64,000 nt of DNA from Gonapodya prolifera JEL478 (Eukaryota > Monoblepharomycota > Monoblepharidomycetes > Monoblepharidales > Gonapodyaceae), in NCBI GenBank assembly GCA_001574975.1, contig KQ965744.1, positions 141,386 through 205,385 of the forward strand. Direction: 5' to 3'. The position numbers and the translations under genes are program-made. Below the pieces are notes generated by a model that ran no database searches, was not told the DNA's origin, and saw nothing but the letters and a program-made list of their open reading frames with translations. How positions within the stretch are numbered: the first letter of the stretch is position 1; each line of letters begins with the position of its first letter. Positions 11,130 through 21,835 of this stretch are shown in pieces.

Positions 11130-11897
11130 TCACATCATCTTCTCCACCCTCTCCGTCTCATCCTGCTTCCTCCGTAATCGCTCTTCGCGCTGCCTCATCG
11201 CGTCCTCCGCCTCCATTACCTTCTTCTCGCGCTCCTCCAGTGCCTTTATCTGGGCCGCTACCTTCTTCGCCCCTTCGGCCTCTGCCTCATGGTTAGTGCA
11301 CTTCTGCCGTAATATCGCCACATTGGCAAGTGCAGCAGAAAGTTGCGCAGATAGACTCGCGTTCATTGCACGAAGGGCCGCGCACTCAACCTCCAGATCG
11401 CTGCTGACACTCGGCGTGCCGTGAGAAGATGGCTGGCCCGATGTACCGTTGAGTTGCAGAGCCTGAGCTGTTGGTGGGATGCCCGTACTCTGCTTTGCCC
11501 CATTCTGCGAGGCGGCTCCATGCACGTAATTTTGGGTCCTGTGTTCATTGTCGTTGCGATGCCCCATCTCATCCTGTTCTGACCGACCGTCTTTCTGCTC
11601 CAGCACCCCTCGCACCATTGCTTCCAATTCGTCCATGCGGCGTCTCATCAACTGGAGCTCCTCTTCCTTTTTGGAATCATCCGTTCGAGTAACATTCTGT
11701 GGGCCAAAATCCCCATTGTTCCTTTGCACGCTTCCCCGCTTTCGCTTCTGCTGCTTCGTGCTCCCATCCATATCAGTGTCCCTTGGCCGTTTTCGAGACA
11801 AGTCGTCGCCACCGGCACCGGGACGCTCGGAAATGTTTCGGTATTCCTCATCGTTATCACTTCGGGCTATGACCCTGTTTTGGCAGAGCGTTTCCAC
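11130..11897 (-). CDS. Coiled-coil protein with charged, disordered N-terminus
   Basis: Not recognised as a family. A single 255-residue open frame. The N-terminal 70 residues are rich in Arg, Asp, Lys and Gln with a KRKR-type basic cluster (a possible nuclear signal), followed by a short coiled coil (LMRRRMDELEAMVRGVLEQK), a polar Ser/Gln/Asn linker, and a long heptad-like helix from about residue 170 to the end (LSAQLSAALANVAILRQK, then KKVAAQIKALEEREKKV). The amino-acid pattern is consistent with real coding sequence. An upstream 5' exon is possible, because sequence around 11900-12020 contains GTGAGC and several CAG/GAG sites, but I could not prove a join to the Arg-Gly protein upstream. 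Confidence 0.55.
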   Translation of the reverse strand: METLCQNRVIARSDNDEEYRNISERPGAGGDDLSRKRPRDTDMDGSTKQQKRKRGSVQRNNGDFGPQNVTRTDDSKKEEELQLMRRRMDELEAMVRGVLEQKDGRSEQDEMGHRNDNEHRTQNYVHGAASQNGAKQSTGIPPTAQALQLNGTSGQPSSHGTPSVSSDLEVECAALRAMNASLSAQLSAALANVAILRQKCTNHEAEAEGAKKVAAQIKALEEREKKVMEAEDAMRQREERLRRKQDETERVEKMM

Positions 11898-12022
11898 GAG
11901 TACCCAAGTCCATCACATTCTCAGCACTTTCTGTCGGATAGTCACCTCGCTCACTCGCACTCTCCATCCGTCCTGTCTCAGACGCCGGTCGGACTCGCTC
12001 TTGCTCACTTGCACCCGCGATG

Positions 12023-12454
12023 TCAGTATTCGATGTTTGAGCCCCGCAAATAGTTGAGAGCCGTCAACTCGCGAACTCCTCTCAGCATATCAACCCTCGC
12101 ACGACCCAATCCCCTTCCCCGCCCGCGTCCGCGATTTTGAGGAGGTTGAGATTGAGTAACAGCCGTGTCTTTGGCAGTAGCCACCGCTGGGGCTCCTGAG
12201 AGTGTATCTGCAGCGGTGGGGGCATCAGCGCGACGTCTTTTGGAGGCTCTGTCGGTAAGTTCGTCCTCGGATCCGCTGTCTGAGTCCGAGTTCATTTCGC
12301 TGGAACACTCTCCATTGACGGGGGGCGAGGTGTGTCGTGTCCCGGCCGTACCAATGCAGGGGATTTCACGGTCTGTTGGACGGCCGGCAGGGTGGAGGGA
12401 TACTCCGGAATCGACACGATCGCAAGACCTTGTTCCAAATAAGATTTTCATCAC
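12023..12454 (-). CDS. Acidic/basic protein with RG-repeat tail, unknown function
   Basis: Not recognised. The open frame reads to a stop at 12023. The better-supported part starts at the internal Met at 12295, with an acidic DSDSGSEDEL stretch, a KRRR basic cluster, a Thr/Ala-rich linker, then NRGRGRGRGLGRAR and a short helical end. Acidic plus RG repeats suggest an RNA- or chromatin-associated protein, but this is composition only. It may be the first exon of the neighbouring coiled-coil gene on the same strand; I found no splice pair that keeps both frames. Confidence 0.35.
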   Translation of the reverse strand: MMKILFGTRSCDRVDSGVSLHPAGRPTDREIPCIGTAGTRHTSPPVNGECSSEMNSDSDSGSEDELTDRASKRRRADAPTAADTLSGAPAVATAKDTAVTQSQPPQNRGRGRGRGLGRARVDMLRGVRELTALNYLRGSNIEY

Positions 12455-12968
12455 TCTTTTTCAAAACCAAGGGCTTATTATTCTCTCACCAGTCTTTCTC
12501 CATCCGTTCAACAACATTTCGTGCCAAAGCGTTTGGCACGGTATGCGACGCCTCCATATCGCTTCGTGGAGAACCTGTTTTCTGTCGGAACCGCCTGTTC
12601 TCGAAGTGGTGCCACGTCAGACCCGGCAGAAGAAGGACATTCAGATCTCGCCCGCGTTGCCATCGGCGAGGCAACGGTTGTTGACGTTATGGCAGGAGAA
12701 GCGCCTTTTGGCCGGATACCAGCTGGAACAAGTCGCTTTTGTGCAACGGTGGTCTCGGAGAGTCAAAAAGCAGGCGTGATCACGACAACAACGACAACGA
12801 CATACCATTCGGGGAGGTGCCGACGAGGTAGAAGTGGTCGGTGCTGGCGGAGTCTTCAATGGTGGGAGGGAATCGGTCGCTGTCGCGTTTGGGGGGGACT
12901 GGTGAACTAACAGTATGGCCCGTTTCCATTGAGTCTTGATCCTGCAAGACCGCCGGCTGCTCCACTGT
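12455..12968. other. Gap between two minus-strand genes
   Basis: About 500 nt. It contains a (GAC/AAC)n-like run on the plus strand near 12780-12805 and no supported gene. It may be the 3' untranslated region of the disordered-protein gene. Confidence 0.5.
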
Positions 12969-15575
12969 CTAAAGTGCATCCAGCGGGGTGGTTCTGTGGT
13001 GTGCAGTCTCCAGGCGGTGGGATTCTGGAACCGCACCTGATGTACCTGTGCCCGGAGACGAGAGCGTCTTGGCGGCGGAGAGGAGGGTCGCTTGTGTCTG
13101 GTGATAAGAGGGGGCGGGGAGGAGGGTGGTGAGACCACCTAGGGGATGGGTGGATGAGTTCGGGGAAGGAGCACTGGCAGGGGGACCTGTGTGGCATGCG
13201 CGGGATTGTTCGTGATCAAGACAGATTTTTAAATGCCGCTCTCCCACGCGAGTCGCCAATAGATCACGCGCGATCTCTCACTCACCACCCCTAGCGGAAG
13301 TTGCGGAAAGCGACGCTAGCCTCATTTCGACACCCGCTCCCGCCCCTTGCTTCGCCGCCGTGGCCACGGGGAGAGACGCCGCGCGCCCTGCTGTTTGGAT
13401 GTATTCGGCGTGGTTCGATTCCGGAAGTGGAAGTGGAACTGATGCGTGGGATGGCACAATGGCAGGGTGTGGCCGATCGTTTGCGTTTGGGTACGAGGGA
13501 GTTAGAAGTTGAAATGGTGGGCGCGCGTAATACCCCATCATTCGGCGGGCGGGGGGGACCTGGGTCGGGGCGGGTTCGTTGGGAGGCGGAGGAGGCGCGA
13601 AATCGGAGGACGAGGATGAGGGACGTGCGGCGGGGATGCCGGGTTGGGGGTGAGGCTGAGGCTGGGGGTGAGTGTGAGGCTGGGGGTGAGGCTGTGGTTG
13701 TGGTTGCGGGTAGATGTTTCGTGGAGTTGGGAGGTCGAGGTCCAGCCCACAACAGCATAACCGTAACCCTGGTTGTAGTTGTGCCATCCGGCACCGGCAC
13801 CGGCACTGTTGTGTCCCATTCCCATTCCCATCGGCGCACTCCCCGCGTGTAGATGTGGGAAGACGTGCCCCTGCCCTTGTCCGTGGCCGTTTGGCCGGTC
13901 TGCGTACGCGTGTACGAGTGTGGGAGTGGGAGTCGCGGGTGGAGTTTCCAGCGCTCCCGCAGCGGCGGTGGCGGTGGGGGAGATGGTAGGGGCAGGTGTG
14001 GTGGTGGTGGTGGTCACGGCGGTCGAGGTGGTGGGTGGTGGGGTGGAGGAGGTGGTCGAAGGGGCCCTTGACCGAGGCGGTGGAGCTGGCGGGGGGTTGA
14101 AAGGTGAGTCGTGGTACAAGGCCCCCTGCGTCTGACGCGGGCTGGTGCTCGGTGCAGTCGCAGATGAAGGTGCAGGTGCAGGTGGTGATACGTACGGTTG
14201 TTGAACACCGCCTGTCGCGGCAAGCATTTCTGTGCGGTCGCCCGTCGTGACTCCTCCCCTCCCTCTTCCTTGAGCGGGAACAGAAGCGGGGATGGCGCTC
14301 GGCGCAGGCGCAGGCGCAGAGTGTGATAGATGTCGCTGGTTTTGACCTGTTTCTACAACCCACCGCAGCTCTTTGTTGCTCATTGTCGCAGCTGGTCCTA
14401 GTCCCCGTCCCCTTCTTTTGGCGGGACTTGCGTTCGATGTAGGTGCGGATGGTGCGACGTTCGGCTGTTGAGGACCTCCTCCCGTAACCTTAACCAGTTC
14501 CGTATCGTTGCCCGTCTCGGTTCCTCCCCTCCCGCTTCCTTCAGCAGAAGCAGAATCAGCAACCGAACCGGCTTGCCCCGCATCATCCTCAGCTCCGTCC
14601 GTCGCGACGTGCTGCTGCTGGTGGTGGCGCGGTAGTGGCGGTGTGTTGAATCGCAGCGGGTGAGGAGGTGTGGAGAGTTTGGGAGGGTGTGGGGATGGAG
14701 GATGAGGATGGAACTGCGGGTGCGCGCGGAAGGGCGGGCACAGGTGCGGCTGCAGGTGCGGGTACAGGTGCAAGTGGAGGGATGGTCGCAACGTTTGGAG
14801 AAGACCGTGGGGTCACGGTGTGTCCAGGTGCAGGCACACCAGCGCCGTTTGGAGGAGGTCGCGGGGTCTGATGAGATGCCGCACCAGTGACCTGCGACGG
14901 AGGATTCGTCATCGGTGGGGCGGCAGGGGGACCGGGGTTTTGTGGTGTCGGTTGAAGAGAACGGGCATTCTTCCGAGGACTGCGCTTTGCCCTTGTCGGC
15001 GTGAGCGGAGCAGGAGACGGAAATGGAGTAGGAGGCAGATCCGGGTTGTAGTACTCTTGCTGCATGATCTCCCAGGACACATTTGTGGCGGGCCTGCCCA
15101 TACCCTTCGCTGGCGCACGCTGCGCGAGCCCTCTGAGCTCCCGGATCGTATCCGACAGGTGGGCATGCGAGACGTACGATTCCCAGTCACGGTGTCTGGT
15201 CTGGTGCGATTGCGCGACGGTTTTGCGGAAGTTGCGACGAGGAAGACGGGTGCTTTCGTTTCCCCCAGATGTCCAATAAATTGAATCAATTGAACAAACG
15301 AGCACACCAGATAAGATTGCGCAGGGCTCACCTCTCTTCTCGCTAGTCCGACGTGGCTCCGCGACGCGTTTCTTCCCGATATTGTCGATCAGGTCGCCCG
15401 TCAATTGTGGCCTGGGACCCAACTGCGCAACATGCAGCACGCGGTCCCTCTTGTAAGAAACGACCTTGCTCTTGTTCCGTCTGAGATTGTGACCTCACAC
15501 TGCGCGCCACTGCTGGTCCGTCCACGCGGATGTGTCCAGTGGCTCGCGGCCAATGGGTGTGGAAGGCAACGACAT
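12969..15575 (-). CDS. Large Pro/Ser/Thr/Ala-rich disordered protein (gene model approximate)
   Basis: Not recognised as a family. Conserved-looking N-terminus: Met at 15575, WTDQQWRA, then after a likely 51-nt intron RDRVLHVAQLGPRPQLTGDL and IGKKRVAEPRRTSEKR. A further intron leads to RNFRKTVAQSHQTRHRDWES, SDTIRELRGLAQR and NVSWEIMQQEYYNPDLPPTP. From there to about 13280 the chain is low-complexity Pro/Ser/Thr/Ala with Gly-Arg islands. A segment of about 45 residues occurs twice: GRGGTETGNDTELVKVTGGG followed by QQPNV, and GRGGVTTGDRTEMLAATGG followed by VQQPYV. A last exon read from an acceptor near 13195 ends at the stop at 12969. The frame changes at least twice inside the repetitive part (near 14600 and 13540), so there are unseen introns, errors or decay there. 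Divergent from the thioesterase, 198 nt away. Confidence 0.5.
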
Positions 15576-15772
15576 CCCGACCAGCGATCGCGCGTGCAGG
15601 GAGCGCGTTTCCCCCGTTTTCAGCGCGTGCAGGCGGATTTCTTCGCGTTTCCGCGTGTTCCTTCTCCTCCCACTGACCCAGCGAGGAGAATGAATTTCGT
15701 CTGCTGTGGCGGGGCCAAAGCACTCTCGAGTTCGGAATCAAATCTGCACTTTCGCCGCGGAAACACGAAGGA

Positions 15773-16986
15773 ATGGCATCCGCGGCTGCTGCAGAGACGG
15801 AGAACAGACAGGAATACTTTGTGGAGCGCACAACGAGGGTCGAGCGGATCCAGGGCAGGAGCGGAGTCTGGTTTCGCGCAACGGTGGCACCCGAGTACAG
15901 AAACTACGGGTGCGTGGTGGCATAGAAACACACTCTGCCGACAATCACTCCAATCGGACCCACCTGAAACCTTCTCACCCAACAGCGGTGTTCCCCTTGG
16001 CGGATTCCTGTTCGCCCTCACCCTACGCGCACTCCTCGCAGCCCACCCGAACCACCCGGACCCGCTGACGTGCGGGCTCGAGTTCATCGCTTCGCCGCCC
16101 GTCGGGTCCGTCGTCGAAATTGAGGTCGAGACGATGAAGGAGGGAAGGACGTTTGCCTTTACTACGGCGAAGCTCTTTGCCCGGTCCTCTGGTTCTCTTG
16201 CCACTGCCACTGCCACTGATCCAGCAGTGCACCCGTCGCTGTCTCTGTGTCTCCACGTCACCGCAACCCTCGGCCACCTCCACCCCCTCCGCAACTCTCC
16301 CACATTCCCCGACCCCCGCACCCTCATGAACCCGTCCTACGCGCCTCGCCCGCTCCCAACGCCCGACTCACCGGACTGCGTCGACCGCGCGGAAGAGTTG
16401 AAGAAAGTGCGGTGGGCGCCGTTTGTGGATCTTTTTCGGATGCATGAGGATCGTGAAGCTGTGGCAAACGCCGGGACAAAACGGCCATTGCCAGACAACT
16501 CCTTCAATGAGCTTCTTGAGGGATCCTCGACGTGGATGTCGTGTAAGGACGGGCAACCCGCGGACGTTATCTTGGCCGCCATGTTTGCCGACACGCCGCT
16601 GCTTGTGGGTGCCTCACCAATGCCGGTAAAGCCGAGCGTGCCTCGAAACAAGCTTACCTGTGAGTTTGCCGATGTGTATGGTCATGGTCATGTGACTACC
16701 TGGCGCTTACTTTACCAACACCCTTGGGTTACCAAACACAAACACAATCACAACCACCTGCACGTCCACAGACTCAACCGTGACCATGACCGTGGACTTC
16801 CACGCCCCGATCTCCTCTTCCAACGGCCCCTGGCTGCAAACGATGCAGCGGGATCTGCACCGGCGGGGTGAGCTCACCATATACGAGTTCCTGTGCTGGA
16901 CGAGGGAGGGGGAGCTGGTGCTGAGTGCGAGGCAGCAGGGGTGGATGCGGGAGCGGAGGGGGAGGAAGGGGGGGCAGAAGCTGTGA
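15773..16986 (+). CDS. Acyl-CoA thioesterase-like double-hotdog protein
   Basis: Probably hydrolyses acyl-CoA thioesters, by similarity to the TesB-like thioesterase superfamily. Three exons (15773-15909, 15986-16659, 16772-16986) sum to 1,026 nt, giving 341 residues with all phases matching. Hotdog 1: YFVERTTRVERIQGRSGVWF, NYGGVPLGGFLFALTLRALL (the Gly-Gly/hydrophobic helix), LTCGLEFIASPPVGSVVEIE, GRTFAFTTAKLFA. Hotdog 2 lies in the last exon: STVTMTVDFHAPISSSN and LTIYEFLCWTREGELVLSAR. A linker contains RWAPFVDLF. No targeting signal is evident. The start at 15773 opens directly into the first strand. Active-site residues cannot be assigned by eye, so substrate is unknown. Confidence 0.72.
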
Positions 16987-17460
16987 TTGGTTGTGCGTGG
17001 GAGGGAGAGTGTTACGTACCAAAACATAGAGATCTAGAGAATGTACCACCGCTACGTATGCTAAGTAACCTATCACGACATGTATCACATTTCGGATATA
17101 AAGGGTTTTATTTGAATTATTTGAAACCCAACGAGCCGTATCATTGTCCTCCTTCATCAAGAATTGCCGGAAAGCTTTACTCGGGCCTCGTCAACTCCCA
17201 AGCCCACATATTCTGCATCTGCATCTACAGTCAGACCTTTCTAATCGCGTTGCCGTGACTTTCGCTCGTTCGTATCTCCGTCGTCGGCAAAATGGATGCA
17301 GGTGCCGTGGACATCTGTGGCCTGCACAACCTCACAGCTCCACCAATCCATATCCACCCATTCAACCATCGCAGATAGAACCGCTCGATTTCAGACTCGA
17401 AGTGACTCCGTTTTCTCCTCCCATCCTCTCAACCCCCTTCCCCTTCCACGACCCACCGCC
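16987..17460. other. Region between thioesterase and F-box genes
   Basis: About 470 nt with no gene. The F-box frame is open upstream to 17296, but the added residues look like untranslated leader. Confidence 0.5.
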
Positions 17461-19122
17461 ATGCCCTCCCCATCCACCTCAACCATCTCCTCCTTCCCCG
17501 ACGAGCTCCTCGAACACATATTCCTCCACCTCCCACCGCGCGAATTCCACGTCACAGCACCACTCGTTTCGCGCCGCTGGAACCGCATCCTTCGCACTGC
17601 GCGGGACCCTCGCGGGCGATGCACATTGGGGATCGTCTTGACGTTCAAGTTCAAACCCGCGGGGCCAACTCCGCGCCCGATGCCCGTGAGGCTGTTCGAG
17701 AGGTTCCAACCCGTCGACTGGATCCCGGGCCCGGAATTGCAATCGCAATCGCAATTGCGTTCGCGTTCGCGGTCATACCTCGACCTTGCGGGAATGGTCT
17801 CGGTCGCAGCCTGGTTGCCCCGCGTGCCGAACCCGTGGGAGCGCGACTGGAACGATGACGACGACGACAACTCGGGCTGGGACTCAGACGCGGGCACGGG
17901 CACGGGCACAGGCACGGGCAGAGGAACGGGCACACGCACAGGCACGAGAACAGCAACACGCACAGGCACGCCCATAGACACGCGCAACCTCCCTCCTCGC
18001 GGGTTCCCTACCGGCAACGCGCTCGCCGAGCATGTGTACGAGCTGGCGTCCCAAACGGCCAAGCTCCCTCTCGACGCGCTGCACCTGCAAGTCGTCTCGG
18101 CGTCGTGCGGGCAAGATTTGGCGGTATGCATCAACGACGGGTACCGCAGAGTGATTGCCGACTGCGTGCGGATCCTCAGGCCGTGCAAACTGAATCTGAG
18201 CGGGGGGTACAGCTTTGTCGGAACCCCAGGAGCAGGCGTAGGCGGAGGGAGTGCACGTGCACGGCCACCACTCGTCCTGCCCTCCGTGACCTGCCTCACC
18301 GAATGTAACTACACAGCCTTCCACACGCAACAATGGCACCGCGCGTACCCTATCCGCTACTGCCCCGCCGCCACCGCGATGCACCTCGTCACGCCGCTGC
18401 CGTCCACGTACGAGCATCCTTCCGTGTCGCGGTGGCACCAGCTGTCCCCCACAGCGGCGGCCGCGCTGGCGATCGATAATGACGCGGCAACGTCTCGTGT
18501 ACGTGAACTGCGATGGGACTCGCCCGATTGGCGCGACGCAAATGCAATTTCGTGTTTGGCGCCGGGACCGCTCCCGATTGTGGGGTTCTGTGCGAGTTTG
18601 TTTCCCAACGTGGAGGTGTTTGGAACGCCCACGCTGAATGCGCTGCTTGACGCGTCTGGGCGTGTGTACACATCAATTGCGTGCGCTAATGTGAGGTCGT
18701 TCCCGTCCGTGACCCAACTGCGTGTCAAGGCGACCCTCTCGGACATGCTCAGCGGTGGTCTGCCCTCGCTTGGACGGTCGCTGCGCGCGGTGTTCCCCGG
18801 GGTTGAAGCAGTGCTCGTTCGTCTCAGCATGGCTGCATATTCTCCGGAGTCACAGGACTCGGAACTGGCCCTGACTCGTGTACGCTCCTGGCGAGCGTTC
18901 GTGGTGGGTCTCCAGGTCTCGCGTGTCACGTTTGCGTGGGAAAGCAAGGCGCCCGAGTGTGATGCGAGCAGCCACGCACTACGTAGTTTTGCTGCTGCCT
19001 TGCGAGAGACACTTGTTATGGCAGGCGTGGTTGTGGCGTGGTTGGGACCGGGAGGCGATGGACGTCCCTTGAAGGGAGAATGTTTGTCGTCGGTGTGGGC
19101 GGAGACACATCGGTTTGTTTGA
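17461..19122 (+). CDS. F-box protein with Gly-Thr/Arg-Thr repeat insert
   Basis: Likely substrate receptor of an SCF ubiquitin ligase. It is intronless; the Met at 17461 is followed directly by a canonical F-box (SFPDELLEHIFLHLPPREF, then APLVSRRWNRIL) at residues about 10-45, which binds SKP1. The rest (to about residue 553) has no clear LRR or WD repeats; it has conserved-looking Trp/Pro segments such as YPIRYCPAATAMHLVTPLP. Around 17890-17980 there is a GT/RT dipeptide repeat encoded by (GGCACG)n-like DNA, preceded by a short Gln-Ser/Arg-Ser repeat near 17735. An in-frame Met at 17296 exists but precedes the F-box with unlikely sequence. Convergent with the LRR gene (119 nt between stops). 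Substrate unknown. Confidence 0.75.
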   Translation: MPSPSTSTISSFPDELLEHIFLHLPPREFHVTAPLVSRRWNRILRTARDPRGRCTLGIVLTFKFKPAGPTPRPMPVRLFERFQPVDWIPGPELQSQSQLRSRSRSYLDLAGMVSVAAWLPRVPNPWERDWNDDDDDNSGWDSDAGTGTGTGTGRGTGTRTGTRTATRTGTPIDTRNLPPRGFPTGNALAEHVYELASQTAKLPLDALHLQVVSASCGQDLAVCINDGYRRVIADCVRILRPCKLNLSGGYSFVGTPGAGVGGGSARARPPLVLPSVTCLTECNYTAFHTQQWHRAYPIRYCPAATAMHLVTPLPSTYEHPSVSRWHQLSPTAAAALAIDNDAATSRVRELRWDSPDWRDANAISCLAPGPLPIVGFCASLFPNVEVFGTPTLNALLDASGRVYTSIACANVRSFPSVTQLRVKATLSDMLSGGLPSLGRSLRAVFPGVEAVLVRLSMAAYSPESQDSELALTRVRSWRAFVVGLQVSRVTFAWESKAPECDASSHALRSFAAALRETLVMAGVVVAWLGPGGDGRPLKGECLSSVWAETHRFV

Positions 19123-19241
19123 TTGACGTTGTTTTAACAAAAGTAAGACATTTTTTATAGTATCATTGAGTTGATATGTAAGAGATATGCGCTTTCGACG
19201 CCGAGCAGAGCAGAGTGACATTTCCGACAAAGAAGCCCTTG

Positions 19242-21835
19242 TCACGCAATTGGAGGCGCTCCTGAACTCAGGACGTTTCGTACGCTGTCTAACTGATCCC
19301 AGGTTTCATGCTCTCCACGTAAAGCTTGAGCCCAGGCGTTGTATCGGGAAAGGTCGAAATCATCAGGGTCGTAGTGCTCGGGTATTACCGAAAAGTTGAA
19401 ATAGGCGTCTTTCTTCTTCGTCTTCTTCAATTTTTCCACCCTCTCCTTTTTCCGGGAAAAATGCTCACTGGTTCGCAATATCTTTGCAATGTCTTCAGCC
19501 TCCAAAAGAGTGACAATATCTGGAATAAAATGGAGTTGAAGTGGTTCATATTTTCATTTGGGTCACGGAACAGTGCACTCACTGAATCCAAGATCAACAC
19601 GTTGAAGTTCCATGTCCTCAACAATATGTCTTTGCGATTTCTCTGATGCCCTTGACAGTTAAGTTTGTACTCTTGAGATTCAAAGATGCCAGTACGCCAT
19701 TCTTGAGAATAGCTTTGCAGAGTGTAGGAATGCACTTGTCGGTGATTTTGGGGTTGTCTTTTTAGCCATTAGGTGGTGCATTCGTGAAACTTGAAAGGGG
19801 AAATGATGTACCGTTTCGTGCATACCATAGAGCGACAGGTACTCCAGAGATTCGTTCCTCTTCAGTGCATCAGAAATGTAACGCACTCCATCATCGGTCA
19901 CGTTACATCCTTTGAAAATAAAGGCAATGATGAGATACACTTGTGACCGAATAGATTTGTGACCAAACCCACCCGCCAGGGCCAACGTATCCAACTTCGC
20001 ACCACGACCAGTGAGACTGTCGACGATATGTTTCACACCCCTATCGCCAATGTAATAGTTATCTTCGAGCACTTTTTGAGCTGGGGGAATTTCGTCATAG
20101 TGGAACAACAAAATACTCACTTGTAAGTTGGATCGAAAGTAAACTTTCTTTTGTTGCAATCACACGAGCAAGCGCCTCGGCCCCTTCGACGCCGATTTCA
20201 TTGTCTAAAGGAGTTGATGGTCAATATTACCGTATTGGTCCCATTCTTGTGCACTTGCCACTGAGATAAAGCCTTTGAATCCTCCATCGTTGGTTATTCA
20301 CGATCGCTTCCACCAAATCTTTGATTTCTTCATCGCCAAGTCGCTTTGAAGAGAGGTCTAGCGCCACAACTTTGGCAAACGTTCTGAGAGCAATACAAGC
20401 AATTTTGAACTCGATCTTGGTGGATGTCCACCCTGGAAGTGACGGTTCATACATGAGCAGAAACATCAAGACTGCCGCACAGCACTTACGAGACAAGTCA
20501 GGATAAAGATCTTTTCGCATGCGCTCCACAGCCTCTGTCACACGAATCTCTGGTGCCTCACCCAACCGATGAATGATAACGGCTAAGCCAGTATCCAGCT
20601 CGTCCTTTAAAGCATTAAAACGCTCCAGACTCTTCTTAGTGGACTCGACTTGATGCTTTTGGAGGTATTGTTCCACTTCTTTCATCAACGTGAGGGAGTC
20701 GGTGGTAATGTTCACCAGGGCGGCAAGTTCTTGCCTCATCTGTTTCGTGCTAGAAGAGAGCTCGTTCAAATCGTTTTGCAAGCAAATCTTGATATCATCC
20801 ATTGTAAATTTGAATTTCTTCATGTCCTCGGTGCCATGCCTGAGATGTCCGACCTGGTAAAACGACAATGAAGTGAATTCCATGCAAATCAGAGAGCATC
20901 TCTGTGCCTACCACCAAAGCGTCGACAAGGTTATCTAATTTTTCACCAAATTCCATCATCTTCTTTTGGGCGTGATCTGCCCTGGCAAACTGTTTGAACC
21001 AGTTCTCTCGACTAAAACCATCCAGGTACTCTTCGACATCAAACATAAAGCTGAGAAAGAATTGTTTCTATCTTTCAATTACCTGTTGATGCCCAATGAG
21101 CGATGCCACACACCTGACCAGCTCACGTTCAATGAATTTGTAGCCATGATCACCTTTCTGCAATGGTGGCATGCACGCATCAATTTTTTTTTCGAGCGCA
21201 TTGCGGACTTCCTCTGAGGTCCTTTTGCCTTCCCATTTTCTTTCATTTTCACAAATGCAAAGGATATGTTAAGGCAATGCGCGAATCAGGCACTTCTCAC
21301 TCACAGTTTCAGCCAATTGATGGCATTTTTCCAGTCGCGGATGGCGCTTTCACGGTAGCATGGCCTTGTCCCGGCCCCTGAAACGAATATCGTCAAACAG
21401 TTTGGTTGATGCGATGGAATGGAGGGCACCCATCACGCACTCGCGGGACTCCACGTAGAGATCTGTTACTTGCTCAAAGTCCAAAGTGCACACAAGGAAG
21501 CTGATCCGCTGGGCGAGACCCCATGCCAGGTTCTTGTTCTTGCTGACTTTGGCGGCCGTCTCGTACACGAAAAGCATGACTTGCCAGATACATTCGAGCC
21601 CAGGTGCACCGATGACTAATTTCACCGTTGGTACGAATTTTTTTCCGAATTCTTGCACGACGGTTTTCGAGAAGTCCGTGACGGAATCTGAAAGCTCGCT
21701 CCATTCCTTGGGCGGCTCTCCGAGAGCACGTAAGGCCGGGTGAATGACTAGCTCAACTTTAAGAGTTTTATCATTGGGGGATGCGATTGGCTCCGGAATG
21801 CCATGTTGCTGGCGGTCGATTAAAGGTTGGGACAT
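19242..21835 (-). CDS. Helical N-terminal domain plus leucine-rich-repeat (RNI-type) protein
   Basis: Possible signalling or immune-like receptor without a nucleotide-binding module. The first exon starts at 21835 and encodes a helical region (VVQEFGKKFVPTVKLVIGAP, YETAAKVSKNKNLAWGLAQR, LDFEQVTDLYVESREC), then IRDWKNAINWLKL, FIERELVRCVASLIGHQ, EEYLDGFSRENWFKQFARAD and KKMMEFGEKLDNLVDAL. This arrangement is like the MLKL-NTD-type bundles seen in many mushroom proteins. A coiled coil follows (LMKEVEQYLQKHQ). Then come ribonuclease-inhibitor-type repeats: VVALDLSSKRLGDEEIKDL, NEIGVEGAEALARVI, DRGVKHIVDSLTGRG, TDDGVRYISDALKRNESLEYL, ending with a charged tail. There are at least eight short introns; exact junctions were not all fixed. 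The N-terminal homology is an inference. Confidence 0.65.

Noticed and set aside
14100-14791. Long plus-strand open frames rich in Val/Gly opposite the disordered gene.
   Set aside because: They mirror the GC-rich Pro/Thr repeat codons on the minus strand and lack any motif or splice logic.
15460-15520. An apparent 18-nt intron (GTGAGGTCACAATCTCAG) that would keep the disordered-protein frame open.
   Set aside because: A 51-nt intron with donor GTGTGAGG and an acceptor at CTTACAAG also restores the frame and has a size normal for this genome.
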